NCBI GenBank assembly: GCA_020205615.1
Contig: CM035151.1
Span: forward strand, 39,490,977 to 39,554,976
From: Panax quinquefolius
Taxonomy: Eukaryota > Streptophyta > Magnoliopsida > Apiales > Araliaceae
Direction: 5' to 3'
Length of the DNA: 64,000 bases
Shown here: positions 46,759 through 58,280 of the stretch, in pieces
Layout of the letters: every line of letters starts with the position of its first letter
Numbering within the stretch: the first letter of the stretch is position 1
Position numbers and translations under genes: made by a program
Notes under the pieces: generated by a model
Seen by the model: only the letters and a program-made list of their open reading frames with translations
The model's database searches: none
Told to the model about the DNA's origin: nothing

Positions 46759-48513
46759 CTACAAGTCAGGGTATATGCGAGCTAACAAGCCCAACATGGC
46801 ATCCCTCTCAGAGGATGGAGGTGAAGCTGTGGTCTCCTGTACGAGAATATCCACACGACCCAACAGATCTGCAGCCATCTGCATGGTGACCATACGATCA
46901 TCAATATATGTGCTCATCTCTGCGATCATGCCATTGGTAAGGGACCTCAGGGCATTACTATTTGTGACGGCCACATCCTGGGCTGATATAGCACTATCCC
47001 GCTCGGCTATCACTGCGTCTCTAGCTGATATGGCCTCATCCCGCTCAACAACAGCGGCATCTCTGCAAGCTAATGCCTTGTCTCTCTCTAATAGAGTTCG
47101 TCCCTCTCCCATCAAGGGCGGTCGACATCATAGATCGAACTCGATCTCTCTCAAAGGTCATCGATGAAGACTACGCTCTTGAAATCTTGTCTTTGAAGTC
47201 TTGAATCACAACAATCTTGGTACTAGGAGAATCCGGAAGAAATGTTGGCAACCCAAAGCAGATGAGCTCCTCCTGTCCTCATCGGTCCTCTATGGGCTCA
47301 CATCATCGACTCATTATCCCAGTCATCAGGACACTACCGCAGCCGATAAAATCTCTGTCTCCGTCCATGCAGAATACTCTGCAGAACAACCTGGATGATT
47401 GACAGAAAAAGAAGTTATCTCACGTTGATCCCAACAAGCATACACGCGGGATCGGTCCTCTGCTGAGAGATATCGACAAGCTGAACGTTGACCTATCACC
47501 CCCTCGAAAGGATGAAAGTCCTAGAACTGGTCAAACTGTGACATCACGGCTAATGGGTGATAAGTAGTCACACCTCTCAAACCAGCCAGAGGGAGGTAGT
47601 CCATGCCCGGAGTGTGAGTAATGAAGCTGTATGGTGAGCTATGCCCCGAACACGGCAATATACTAAAAGGATCTCTGATATCTGCCAAAAATGTGGACCA
47701 AGACAGAACATCTATACACTCCGATGGCTAAAAGGAGTATGACATAGCTACATCATGGGTGAAGCAATATCCATGCCATCTAACGGTACCAATCAGTCTC
47801 AAGTATGACATAAACCACACATACAACATGACCGAACTCCCAGTGAACACTCCTGTCGGATAAGTGCAACAATAAGATGCTAACCGCAGGGTCTTTGCTA
47901 CAATTATAGGTACAATGGTACGACCCTCTCTAAGAGCTCTCACAGCCATGATGACACCAATTTCTATCTCGTCCATGTATCGTGGCATATAGATATACGA
48001 CAGTATGCATAGCAGTAATACATCAACCCTAGCCAAGCGCCAATGATCCTCCGGTGTGGTAAAATCCCCAGAATATCGTGAATAGCTATCCTCAGAGCCA
48101 AATCTGTCGTACAGAAAATACTGGGATATCACGTGGCTAGATGTCAGCTCATCCTATACTACTCTGCGCCGCAATCCAGTGAGAGTCATGAATCGTCTAC
48201 TCATGTCTCCCAAAGCTAGGTGCACGCCAGGTCTGTCTAAAGGCAACATCGTCAATCGTGCATACTCCTCTAGAGTAGGAGTCAACTCGTGGGTCTTGAA
48301 TCGGAAAACCTACCTATTCGGCATCTAATGCTCTAGCATCCCTTCTACAAACCCTGTGGGAACCTGAAACATCAATAAAGTCATGGTATGCTGCAGCAAA
48401 TGATCTAAAGTCACCCTGTCTGGTGGTGACATACTATCGTACCACAATCACATACCTAATGCCACCAATGACGGTGGGGTATGATCTATACGGCCAACTA
48501 TCGAAGAAGACAT
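46759..48513 (-). pseudogene. aORF-b of TAT-1: DUF7745-like protein with coiled coil, antisense
   Basis: Runs opposite to gag-pol. From the ATG at 48513 (MSSSIVGRIDHTPPS) to the stop at 46759 it spans 1755 bp, exactly as long as the TAT-2 copy. The N-terminal half has FKTHELTPTLEEYARLTMLP, LARVDVLLLCILSYIYMPRY and TIVPIIVAKTLRLASYCC, the pattern I recall for the plant family DUF7745 that accompanies retrotransposons. The C-terminal part has imperfect seven-residue repeats (ERDEAISARDAVIAERD), predicted coiled coil, then LLGRVDILVQETTASPP. Several stops, at least one of the CAG-to-TAG kind (after MSYSF near 47728). Biochemical role unknown. Confidence 0.75.
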
Positions 48514-48689
48514 CTGCCCAGGCCGTGTCATAAGACCATCCAGGGGTCCATGCCGAATATCTCTGGACATACATACATATGCATAACATGATACATGCAC
48601 AACAGATAATGGATGGCAATATGATATAGGGAATGAAAAACGGTGCATACATTCCTAAATATATCATCATCTAATACATCAGCTCTATA

Positions 48690-48815
48690 CAGCTACAAAT
48701 ACAGGGAAATGGGGCACAACCACCCTACTACTAACAGAGGCCTATCAAAAGATATAGCGAGAATGGGGTACAGCCACCCAATATCTAACAGAGGTCTATC
48801 AAAAGATATAACGAG
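48690..48815 (-). repeat. Two ~58-bp tandem units between the antisense ORFs (TAT-1)
   Basis: ATGGGGCACAACCACCC then CTAACAGAGGCCTATCAAAA, repeated as ATGGGGTACAGCCACCC then CTAACAGAGGTCTATCAAAA. The same pair is in TAT-2 at 61309-61420. It lies between aORF-a and aORF-b, so it may hold regulatory or 3'-end signals. Confidence 0.8.
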
Positions 48816-50778
48816 AATACACATCAGAAAAAGACAATGGTGTCGATGTCCACATCATCAATCTTGTCCACCTGATGTTACTCCTCCTGAGTCACCGGAT
48901 CTCTATCAACAGGGATGTCAGGCCTATAAAGAGGAGGATCTGCGCCGACAAAACCGAATGGGTCATCTGAGGGGCCAGCGCCTGAGCTAGAAGGAACAAA
49001 TGAAGCCGCCTCTGCTGGATCTCTGCCCAAATGCCGGATAAATATATGTGCCTAGTCCAACTGTCGGGTCAAACTATCAATCTTGGTCATATGTGTCGTA
49101 TCTCAGACACAAGCTATCCAATCCGTCATCATCAAGGATCCTGGAACCATATCCCCCATAAACTGAGTGGCACGGGACTGAGCTCCAATGGTGCGAGGAG
49201 ACCACCACCGCTGGAACGTCTCCTAGGTACGTGGACCCTCTGACAATGCAAAACTGTCAACCCCCAACAATGGGATATCAGTGACGGATAACTGTGATAC
49301 AGGCCAATGACGCCTGGCAGAAGGCAAGATCGGCATACGGATCTCCCCTGTGGTGCTCCTAATAGCACGCTCTCCTAAATAGAGCTCTCAGCTTCCATCT
49401 GTGAAGAAAGGAACTCTCCTGGTGTAAATCAAGTACTCGACTCTAGTCGGGTACCCATCCTCAAAGCCAATGGTCAAGTGTTCCCCTGAATAGGGAATCC
49501 ATGTGATGGCGTCACCGTCAAGAACTCCAACAGACACTGGCGGTGGTGAGTGAAGCCCTCAACTACAGGGACCTCCGGCAAAATAGAATGGTGTCATCGT
49601 CGTCCTCGTGAATAGGTATCTAAACCTAACACACTCACAGACGCAAGCATGGGAGCCTCTCATAGGCCCAAAACTGCCAACACAATGGCAAAACATCTAC
49701 TATCATTAACACTCTTAATCTCTAAATGGGAAATGACAAGAGAAATACTCACCAGCAGAAACGGGTAAAAGCCTAGCCAAGCCTCGGTCAAATCCTGTGA
49801 GCGCATAAGCATACCCCGGAGGAAATAGGCAAAGGTATAGGAGCCCCAATCATACTCTCCAATACGGTCCACATCACGTGTGGCGCTGATCAAATCGAAA
49901 GACACGGTAGAAGAGTTATCTGCTATGAAGCAGCCTCGAATGATCATCAGGAACAATCACTGCAGAACGCGATCCCTGATTCTGACATCATCAGGCATGG
50001 GCTCACTCAAAAGCCCGCTCATAGCATCTACGCCAAAGGACTGAGCGGACGATCCCGCCTTTGGCGCCTCCACCAGAACTCCTAACAAGGATCTGACGAC
50101 AGTAGGGGTAATATTCGTCATGCAAGGCACTAGCTCCCCTCCAAACTCCATACCTGTTATAAATCGCCAATCCATCGGTGTCATCATCACCTCGCAAACT
50201 AGCAGATGGAGTGACTGAGTCTGATTAAACTATCGCTCAGGCAATGCCTTGAGGTAACCCCAAGGACAACAACGGGGAAGGATGGAGAAGAATGCCCTGA
50301 ATCCCCACTCGTGCACTACCGCTCTATAGTCAGGATGAAGCGCCGGGTACATGGAGTGAATGCTGAACCAGTTCCCTCGAGGCTGTGTAAAACCCGAAAC
50401 CTGTATGAAATGCAGATCAACATCAAAACCCTTTGCTCCTCATCAATAGGAAAGAAGGAAGATCAAAGTCTAACGCCATAGCTCGTTATCATGCAAATAC
50501 ATCGATGGATGTCTGCTCAAATCACCCAGCAGCTCTAGGTTTTCCACCTGAATACTCGAGAGCTCCCTACGAGGGACATGTGCAGCAGGAGCGGGATCCT
50601 CAATCGGAATATCCGCCTCCTCGTCCTCGACGTCTGGCACATCTACCCGGATAGGATGAATCACGTCCTCCACCAACCGACGAGGCTGTCTGATAGAACG
50701 GGGATGAGGCACTTCAGAAGCCCTCCGCCGTACACTAGAAGTGGTCCTGTGGGAACTGATCGGCTGATCTGGATCCAT
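48814..50778 (-). pseudogene. aORF-a of TAT-1: plant-mobile-domain-like, three exons, antisense
   Basis: Starts at 50778 (MDPDQPISSHRTTSSVRRRA); exon 1 runs to 50482. Intron 1 is 50401-50481, intron 2 49674-49752; both are ~80 bp and fall between codons, as in TAT-2. In intron 1 the donor GT reads CT, so splicing there is likely lost. Exon 2 has FTQPRGNWFSIHSMYPALHP, VVHEWGF and EVMMTPMDWRFITGMEFGG; exon 3 starts FWAYERLPC. These recall the plant mobile domain (aminotransferase-like PMD) proteins. A TGA replaces Arg after DRVLQ near the end of exon 2, and there are further stops in exon 3. Ends at the TGA at 48814-48816. Confidence 0.75.
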
Positions 50779-51821
50779 AATATTTGGACAACAAGTCTCC
50801 AAATCACCTCAGAAAGGGTGTGGTATTTCCTTATATGGAGTTTTATAGAATGCATTTTATGACTATATGCATGCATGCATTTACTTTAACATGCAATAAA
50901 GTTAAAATGCATGACTACCCAATGCCTACATTTTGAAAATTTTTGCCATAGTCCCCTTTGAAAAGAGGACTATCCACATGCACATAGGCATGTCTAGGTG
51001 GCCATTCAGTAGCACACCTGTCCCAAAGTCATATACATGATATATGCATTGAAAATCAAAATCATACATGCATAAGGTTAACCTCAATATCAAGAGTACT
51101 TTGCCTTTCTACCTTTGGTCATTGGACCTCAAATAGGACAAAAAATAGCAAAAAAAGGTGCCAATTTGACTGTCTCAAAACTCAAATTTTTTCACATCAT
51201 TATGTTCAGCATGGTTTAATACTAACATTTACTATGTTCAATATTTTTTATCAAGTCATTTGTGCATACATAATCACTACTATGTGTTTAGATGCATTTC
51301 ATGCTATAACTCAAAATCCAACGGATAAAAACTGGAAAAAATACATGTATACGTTACCAGGATAGTGTAGAACACTTGTACGGTGACAGAATTTGCAGAA
51401 AATAGCCCAAACTCAGCAGATCTGAAGGAGGCTTGCGGATTTCCCTTTGCGCGCAAAGCTGAAAATGACTTATGAGACCAACCTTCTAGATTTTATCATC
51501 CACTAAGTAGTCATAGAGCTCACTGCTGCTACCGCAAAGTGCACTGCGCAAAGACCCTTATATGTGGGTCCCACCCCTCCGGCTCGGTCCAGTTCGAGTT
51601 GCAAAAGAGTTCTTGCGGACTAGAAAGGTCAAATTGAGAATAAAAATGCCACGCAATTGAGCAAAGTAGCATACAATCCTGGCCTTCTCAGGTAAAACCT
51701 TGAGTTTGCAAATTGGTAGTCACCCGAACACGAGGTATACTCTGCTAATGATCTCATTTGTTACAAACCACATCCGGTAATACCTTGTATAGGTCTGATG
51801 TGGCCAACTACGGGTCATTAC
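50779..51821 (+). other. Upstream region of aORF-a in TAT-1
   Basis: Non-coding, but clearly similar to TAT-2 58290-59331 in inverted orientation. An ATGCATGCATGCAT run (50867-50880) lies ~90 bp upstream of the aORF-a start. Interrupted at 51822 by Gypsy-D; ATTAC (51817-51821) is the candidate target duplication. Confidence 0.75.
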
Positions 51822-52158
51822 TGTGACGCCCCCAAAATTAGGTATACATCACCCACTCTGAGTCGCCAGATACATGGTACAAAATTCAAATACAACTTCA
51901 TTTATACAACTGTTGAGCTGTCGTATAGAATACGACCACAGTTAACTATGAGTTTTAATACAAATTTATATAACTCTCATGGTACCTCGATCACAACCTT
52001 ACAATGATACTTTACATAAAAGTATAGTCAAAAACTGTTTTAGAAATTAAAATCTTTGGGAAGTGCTCAAAGAAACCTTCGTACATGGGAGGTCATGCGT
52101 CTAGGATATGATAGATATCATATATCCACAGAATTATCCTTGGTTGACCCAAAAGTCC

Positions 52159-52461
52159 CTAAAGAAAAACAAGAAGATTACTATCATATTCTTTCCAATG
52201 GTGAGTCTTCTCTTGACATATAAATATCTCCATTGTCTCCAAGTGAAAATTATATTTCAAATAAACTCCAAGATCATACAGGTAGTGCTCGTAGATATAA
52301 TCAGCAGGTGGATGTGCACAACCATGTCTTATGAGAACACGAGGTTCTATGTCATTAGACATCTTGTATGATAGTGGCAAAACACCCTTCCAAAGTTGGG
52401 TTCGCCTCACCCTATTTGATTCACCAAATATAACTACTAAATGATGTATAGAATACAACAC
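52159..52461 (-). other. Open frame inside the Gypsy-D LTR (100 codons)
   Basis: Counterpart of the Gypsy-B LTR frame at 18313-18648 (GESNRVRRTQLWKGVLP, IRHGCAHPPADYIYEHYLY). Aligned residues differ at roughly one in six positions. No domain recognised; a coding role is doubtful. Confidence 0.4.
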
Positions 52462-52979
52462 ACTTTTCTATACTGTTTAGGGAGAACCTCCACAGCTAGA
52501 GACCACCGTTCTATTTCCCAGTTATCCCCACTCGACCCGGCAACACTCTTATTACCTGAAAGGAATTGTGAAGCAAAAAGGGTGAGCACAACTAAACCAG
52601 TAAAGAATATCATGACTAAAGCTAATTTACACCATCAATAGCCTTCATCATTAATAAATCAGAGATTTAGAACATATGGTAGATGATAAAAGTTTTCAAC
52701 CATAGTTGCAGCGGAACGAGCAATCCATTAGAAGGGTCAAATAGACCATCAGGTCTATTATCTTATCCATGTTAAAAGTCCACCAATAATGTTTTATCCC
52801 TATAACATCAATCAACAATTCCTGTCCACAATCATATGAATAACTCATAATCATAATTGTGATTCTAAATTCCTCTTCGCACCTAGAAAGAAGATTTTCA
52901 TCGCTTATCTTCACCTAAAACATCAAAAATCATGGTTATACCAAATCATAATTCCTGCTCATAATCATACTAATAAATT

Positions 52980-53610
52980 CATCTTTGCACTACGGCCAAA
53001 GATATTCATTAACAATTCATCTCTGCACTACAAGCCAAAGACATACAACTGTATTTTAGAAGAGTCAAGTAGAGCATGATATCTACTATCTTCTACAAAT
53101 TAAAAGTGTATAACCAATATTTTATCACTGAGACTCAACTTAATAAATAATCCACATCATCGAATTATCCATGCACTACGCCCAAGGATATTCGTTAGTA
53201 TCACATCCATGAATTATCTATGCACTACGACCAAAGATATTCATTATTATCACATCCATGAATTAATATTTCATCGCTGAGACTCAGCTCAATAATTAAT
53301 CCACATCATCGAATCATCCCTGCACTACAGGCCAAGGATATTCATTAGTATCACGACCACGAATTATCCATGCACTACGGGCCAAAGATAATCGTGTTTT
53401 CATTAACAGTCCTGATCATGCTATAAAACAATTCATCTTTGCACCCTTGGCCAAAGAGAATCCATAGCCATAATCATACCAAAAACTGTCAATCAATGCA
53501 CTACGGGCCAATGAGGACTTTTTCCACATCATTTGTAACATTACGGTCATGATTATACCGAATAATCCCTGGTCATAATCATACCAAGTCCATCTATACA
53601 CTACAGGCCA
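52980..53610 (-). repeat. About nine diverged tandem units with TGCACTACGGGCCAA core
   Basis: Same unit as in Gypsy-A (26560-26815), expanded here. Plus-strand spellings include TGCACTACGGCCAAAGATA, TGCACTACGCCCAAGGATA and TGCACTACAGGCCAAGGATA, with TTCATTAGTATCAC between units. Confidence 0.8.
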
Positions 53611-53879
53611 CATATGACTTTCAATATAATATAAACATGAGGATGATGACAATGACATAATAATTCAATAAAACAAGTTCAAGAATTAATTTATCCAGGA
53701 ACCAATAACGTCCAAATTGTCAACATGATACTTCTTTGTAGAGTAAAATTCAAGAATACTCAGAAGAATATTTCCATGAAAAGATACTGGATGAAGCGCA
53801 AATATCAAGGATATTCCACTAATTTCATGGAGTATAGAAGTCAAAACTTTAACCAACTGAGTATAATAGAATATATGAA

Positions 53880-54345
53880 ACTACAAATAGATTTTCGCCA
53901 CCATGCGGTAATCCACTTAGACAGATCATTTCCACCATTTAATAAGGAATGAATACAAAGGATCATTCACCATACATGTGGTAATCCACATAGACAGGTT
54001 ATTCCAACAGAATAATAAAGAATGGAATAACAAGAGGATTCACTATGCGTGCGATAGACTGCACAGATAGGTTATTCTCAACAGAATAATAAATAATGGA
54101 ACCAGGTCAGGCGAAATTCGCACCGACAGGATGTTCCAACAGAATAATAAAGACGGAACCAGGTCCGAATTAAAACGCACAGACAAGATATTCCAATAGA
54201 ATAATAAAGATTTTAACCAGTCCCATAGAAAACGCATGAGCATGGATGTTCCAATGTAATAATAAAAATGGAATAATAGAAGAATTTCACCAAGTATAGG
54301 GTAGCCCTCGTATACAGGTTATTCCAACAGAATAATAAAGAATGG
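53880..54345 (-). repeat. Seven tandem units with TTATTCCAACAGAATAATAA core
   Basis: Units every ~57-75 bp with anchors GAATAATAAAGAATGG (54018, 54330 areas) and variants between. The core TTATTC-CAACA-GAATAA is itself a small hairpin. Not present in the Gypsy-A or Gypsy-B LTRs. Confidence 0.8.
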
Positions 54346-54597
54346 AATAACAGAAGTTCTCTTCATGAATAAGAAAGAAAGAATACCCCTTACGAGTACA
54401 ACAAATAATATCCCTTACAATAAAAGAAGAGTATTCCGATTGGTAGGGCGAGGATATACTCGAAGAAAACTTGCACTATGCTCAAAGCTTTCTTAAACTC
54501 TAAAGAATACGCTCAAGATTATAGAAGAAGAACTCCCTCTATAGTTTCTCTCTCTAGAGTTTCAGTGAATTCGTAAGAAATAATGAAGGAATGAGCT

Positions 54598-54610
54598 TCT
54601 ATTTATAGAA
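54598..54610 (-). promoter_or_regulatory. TATA box of the Gypsy-D LTR
   Basis: Plus-strand TCTATTTATAGAA reads TTCTATAAATAGA on the minus strand, in the position of the Gypsy-A box. The tandem units 53880-54345 lie downstream and would be transcribed. Confidence 0.65.
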
Positions 54611-54718
54611 GAATGGACTGCATAGTAACTAATTCATGAACGGTCCAGATTGATTTACTTTTAATCGGACGGTCCATATTTAAAGCAAAATCTTTTAAAT
54701 AAAATATAATATATTCTA

Positions 54719-55528
54719 TGTCGACGTCGGGATTTTTGGATGTACCTTTCCGTTACTTGTTCTTTGGTGTTCTCGTTTTAGGTGAGATTTGTTTGAAAAA
54801 ATAATTGACAAAGGTCCAACATGTATGATGTCAACGATGGGACTGTTAAGAGTCGCCAGTTGGTTTTTTAAATGGTTGTACCAACACAACCGAGAAAAGG
54901 TTTGCACATTGACCCAGTGATGCGACATCGATATACTCTGCCTAAGAAAAACCGAGATTCGCTTAGGGTCCGGGACTTGGTTATCTGGAAGGTGTTAGGC
55001 ACCCCCGACATCCGTCATTACCACGGTGACCGCCTCTTTTCAAGAAACTATTATCTGAGTGTGTGTGTGTGGGTGGGTCAATGTGCTATTATATGGAATT
55101 GTGCGAGGCCTCGTTCGAACCTATATACACAGGGTTTGAATTTATGTAAAAATTAAATTTTTTGCAAGATATGGCAGTGATGTTTTATAAATGAGGTTTT
55201 TCAAACCCTGATGCTCAATAGAAATTGAGACCTTTTACACTCCCATTTTTTATTAAGTGATCGGCTTGAATGATTTTATTTGACGGATGCGAGGCATCCG
55301 TAGGAAAATAATATATATAAATAATGTCGACTTCCTCGTGGGTATGGAAACCATCTGAGGAAATTCAGACATCGCAAAATAATTTACAAGCCACTTACAG
55401 CTGAAAGTGTCCATCACGGGAACCGAATCTAGATTCAATGGGATGAATCTGTGATCACATGATTCCTAGGCTCACAAGATACTATAGTTTATATGAAAGC
55501 GATAGCGAGTTTATATATATAAAAGTCA

Positions 55529-55574
<46 letters not shown>

Positions 55575-55668
55575 GATCACCAACGCATTTAAGCACCTCC
55601 ATGGGGATCAAAATATAAATAAAGTCATTAAAATTCGATTAACGCCACGTAAGTAAACTCTGTGTGGG

Positions 55669-55730
<62 letters not shown>

Positions 55731-55797
55731 TAATAAATGCACTTGATGTAAAATCTGTGCTCATCGAATGTAGTCCCACCACAATTCATATATATAA

Positions 55798-55831
<34 letters not shown>

Positions 55832-55887
55832 CGAGTAAATGCACCTGCATCAAGTCTGTGGCTCATCGAATAAAGTCCTACCACAGC

Positions 55888-55962
<75 letters not shown>

Positions 55963-56023
55963 TCGCAAGTAAACACCTGCATCAAGTCTAGGCTTAATCG
56001 AGGCATAAATAGATAATGTTAGT

Positions 56024-56062
<39 letters not shown>

Positions 56063-57265
56063 CTAGAATGAAACCACGGACCGAAGTCCGGGCAAAAACA
56101 AGCAACACGACTCTCAACGTGTAGAAGGGTGTATGCACAAATGAAGAGAAAGACTCTAAAGTTTGTGAGAAGGCTTACAGCTGACTGCTAAAAAAGGATT
56201 CTATATCTTTAGAGTGGGTAAACACTGGCTTTTGTGGGTACAAAAGAGGCTATATATGAGCTCACAGGTGTTTAAAAGTGGGAAAATACACTGTATGGCG
56301 AGTGCAGATCAAATTGTGCAGTGTTTCCCCGTCTTTTTCTCTTAGAAAATCAGCACCCCAAGCCCTCTATTTATAGGTAATATGAGTCGCAGGTGTACCA
56401 GAGGCAACCCGGGTTGGCCCGGGTTTGTTGGGTCGGGTTGTCTCTAAGTACGTGCACTTAGACACTGTAATGTCCACTTAGATTTTCAGAAGTGCAATTT
56501 GGGCATCCGTTTGAGGTATACAGGACCTATTTCGGACCGCCGTTGTCGAGAGTTGTACGATGGCATGGGATTAGAGTTTGTGCGAATTCTTTGAAGATGG
56601 GACGATGCCCTCCGGTCTTCAAGCTTCAACTTTCATCCGTTACCCACCACAATAGTCAGTCGGGATTGGTTAGCCTTGTGGGACATCGTTGCATAGAGAC
56701 GTGACGTGGCATCGCTTTGTTCAGATGACAATATTACCCCTTACCGGTGTTATCGCCAAGTTGGGCCGATAAAGCAGACGTTGCTCAGCTTCGCTGGGAT
56801 TGGACTGCTACAATTGTTGAAGGTCCTCATTATCATCTTTGAGGTGTGCCTGTCTTTCCGATGTTATTGCCGAGTTGCTACAGTGCATCTCGTTATGAGC
56901 ACCGAGATTGAAGTTGGTCGCATTTGAAACAAGCATTTCTGGGGTTATCTCCGAAACTGCTTTCCTTGGGGTTATCACCAAGGTTGGTGGCTATTCCCAT
57001 GGTTGGGACTGAGACTAGATACCTCGGGGTTATCTCCGAGATTAATCGGTCTTCTCCGGTGTGTGTTCCGGTGTTGTATCTGCATGCCTCGAGGTTACAT
57101 CCGAGGTTGGATTTGTTACTCCCAGATTGCGATCCGGGGTTGATGCTGAACTCTCGGTAGTATCCAGCATGGATTTGGATTGTCTTTCAGGGTTCTCTCT
57201 TAAAAGACGAATCTGTCCTCCTGCAATGTTAGTGACCGTGGTACAGAAAATTTCGAGTGTCTACA
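54719..57265 (-). repeat. 3' LTR of TAT-2 (2547 bp)
   Basis: On the minus strand starts TGTAGACACTC at 57265 and ends GACGTCGACA at 54719. It contains long AT runs (for example 55531-55571, 55673-55727, 55891-55961) between short units. The segment 55966-56030 is in opposite orientation to its match in the TAT-1 LTR. No primer site follows the end, as expected for a 3' LTR. Confidence 0.92.
56368..56377 (-). promoter_or_regulatory. TATA box of the TAT-2 LTR
   Basis: Minus-strand CCTATAAATA followed by GAGGGCTTGG, matching TAT-1 35710. Confidence 0.7.
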
Positions 57266-57278
57266 GATGCCCCTCTTT
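57266..57278 (-). other. Polypurine tract of TAT-2
   Basis: Minus-strand AAAGAGGGGCATC immediately before TGTAGACACTC. It proves that this LTR is a 3' LTR. Confidence 0.85.
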
Positions 57279-57719
57279 ATCATACTCATGCATGGCGATG
57301 CATGGGTGGGATAAAGATTCCTAGACACTTGAAACGCAATAAAACAAACGTGGTATTATGGGTAACCAAAATGATGCAAATGTATGATGCATGTGTATGG
57401 GGTTGTAGCCCAACATGCTGGGGATGACTGCTGGATCCCTATTGCTTCAATTGGGGATTTCAATACTGACCAGATCTGAGGTGTAAGCCGAATCTGTTAG
57501 GATGTTGACATTGGAGTTATCACCAAATTCCTGTATTCTTGATAACGACTTGATCCTAAAGAGGTACCTCTTGTGTGCAAGAGATCTATGGGGATAAAGC
57601 TTGATCTGTTTGAGGATGTGTATAACATATTCCATCATCTATCCTCTTTGATAATGTTGATCTCTCCTAGTTAGTATCGCCAGAATATGTCGCGATTCTG
57701 TTGGATTTACTGCCAATAG

Positions 57720-58280
57720 CAAATGCTATCAGGGATGCCTGACCTTTGTTGACGTATGAATCAATGGCTGAAACATCCTGTGGGATATACTGTCAAGGTT
57801 GCTTGACCTTCGCTGACGTGTGAATCAAAGGCTGAGACTCTGTGAGGAGATCGTCAAGGTTGCTTGACCTTCGCTTACGTGTAGATCAATGGAGCATTGC
57901 GTTGTGACCCCCGTCGGGGGCCCGCTGGGGAATATGAGTAGTTGGGTATGAAGACCTCGAATAGCTCTAGAGCTCTAATAGTTTTAATCGCTATCGGCTG
58001 AAATGACGTCAAGGTTGCTTGACCCTCGTTGACATGTGTGTCAACGGCTGAGCATGCGTTGCTACTACTGCCGGAGATATATGTTGTAACCCCCGTTGGG
58101 AATCTATTGGGGATGCATGAGTAAGTACGTAACTCCCAAATAGTTCTCAATGCTTCGATGGGTTTAATTGCCATCGGCTAGAATATCGTCAAGGCTGCTT
58201 GACCTTCATTGATAGACATGTCAATGGATGAACGTGTTGTAACCCCCAAAGGGAATCTACATTGTAACCCTTGTCAGGGA
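57720..58280 (+). repeat. Nested tandem repeats with GTCAAGGTTGCTTGACC hairpins
   Basis: Five or more copies of GTCAAGGTTGCTTGACCTTC (or close variants) followed by GTTGACGTGTGAATCAATGG-like sequence, at about 57735, 57793, 57853, 58010 and 58188. They alternate with a GTTGTAACCCCCGT...GGG unit (57900, 58083, 58236). The core is a 16-base stem-loop. The stretch 57279-57719 is spacer with no supported gene. Confidence 0.8.

Larger units (their letters stand above)
34788..51821 (+). mobile_element. TAT-1: TAT/Ogre-like Ty3/Gypsy element with two antisense ORFs
   Basis: A plus-strand element of at least 17 kb: 2872-bp 5' LTR, tRNA-Arg-type primer site, gag, protease with G-patch-like motif, RT, RNase H, second (archaeal-type) RNase H, integrase, then two genes on the opposite strand between pol and the 3' end. 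The primer site and dual RNase H place it in the TAT lineage, where additional ORFs have been described. Its 3' LTR is not in the window, because Gypsy-D interrupts it at 51822. Confidence 0.92.
51822..54718 (-). mobile_element. Gypsy-D: partial Ty3/Gypsy LTR (2897 bp visible)
   Basis: The minus-strand end GGGGGCGTCACA is at 51822. The first ~1.1 kb resembles Gypsy-B and the rest Gypsy-A, with expanded repeats. It ends abruptly at TTCTA (54714-54718), where the TAT-2 LTR begins; Gypsy-A reads on at the same place (near 27655). Whether this is a solo LTR or a full element cannot be told, because the rest lies beyond TAT-2. Confidence 0.88.

Noticed and set aside
47201..49243. Plus-strand frames across the TAT-1 antisense genes
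   Set aside because: Shadows of aORF-a and aORF-b; the minus-strand frames have domain motifs and conserved counterparts in TAT-2.
55500..56060. CRISPR-like or satellite array because of regular units
   Set aside because: The units are diverged, spaced by AT runs and confined to the LTR; they match the TAT-1 LTR units and there is no spacer structure or cas gene.
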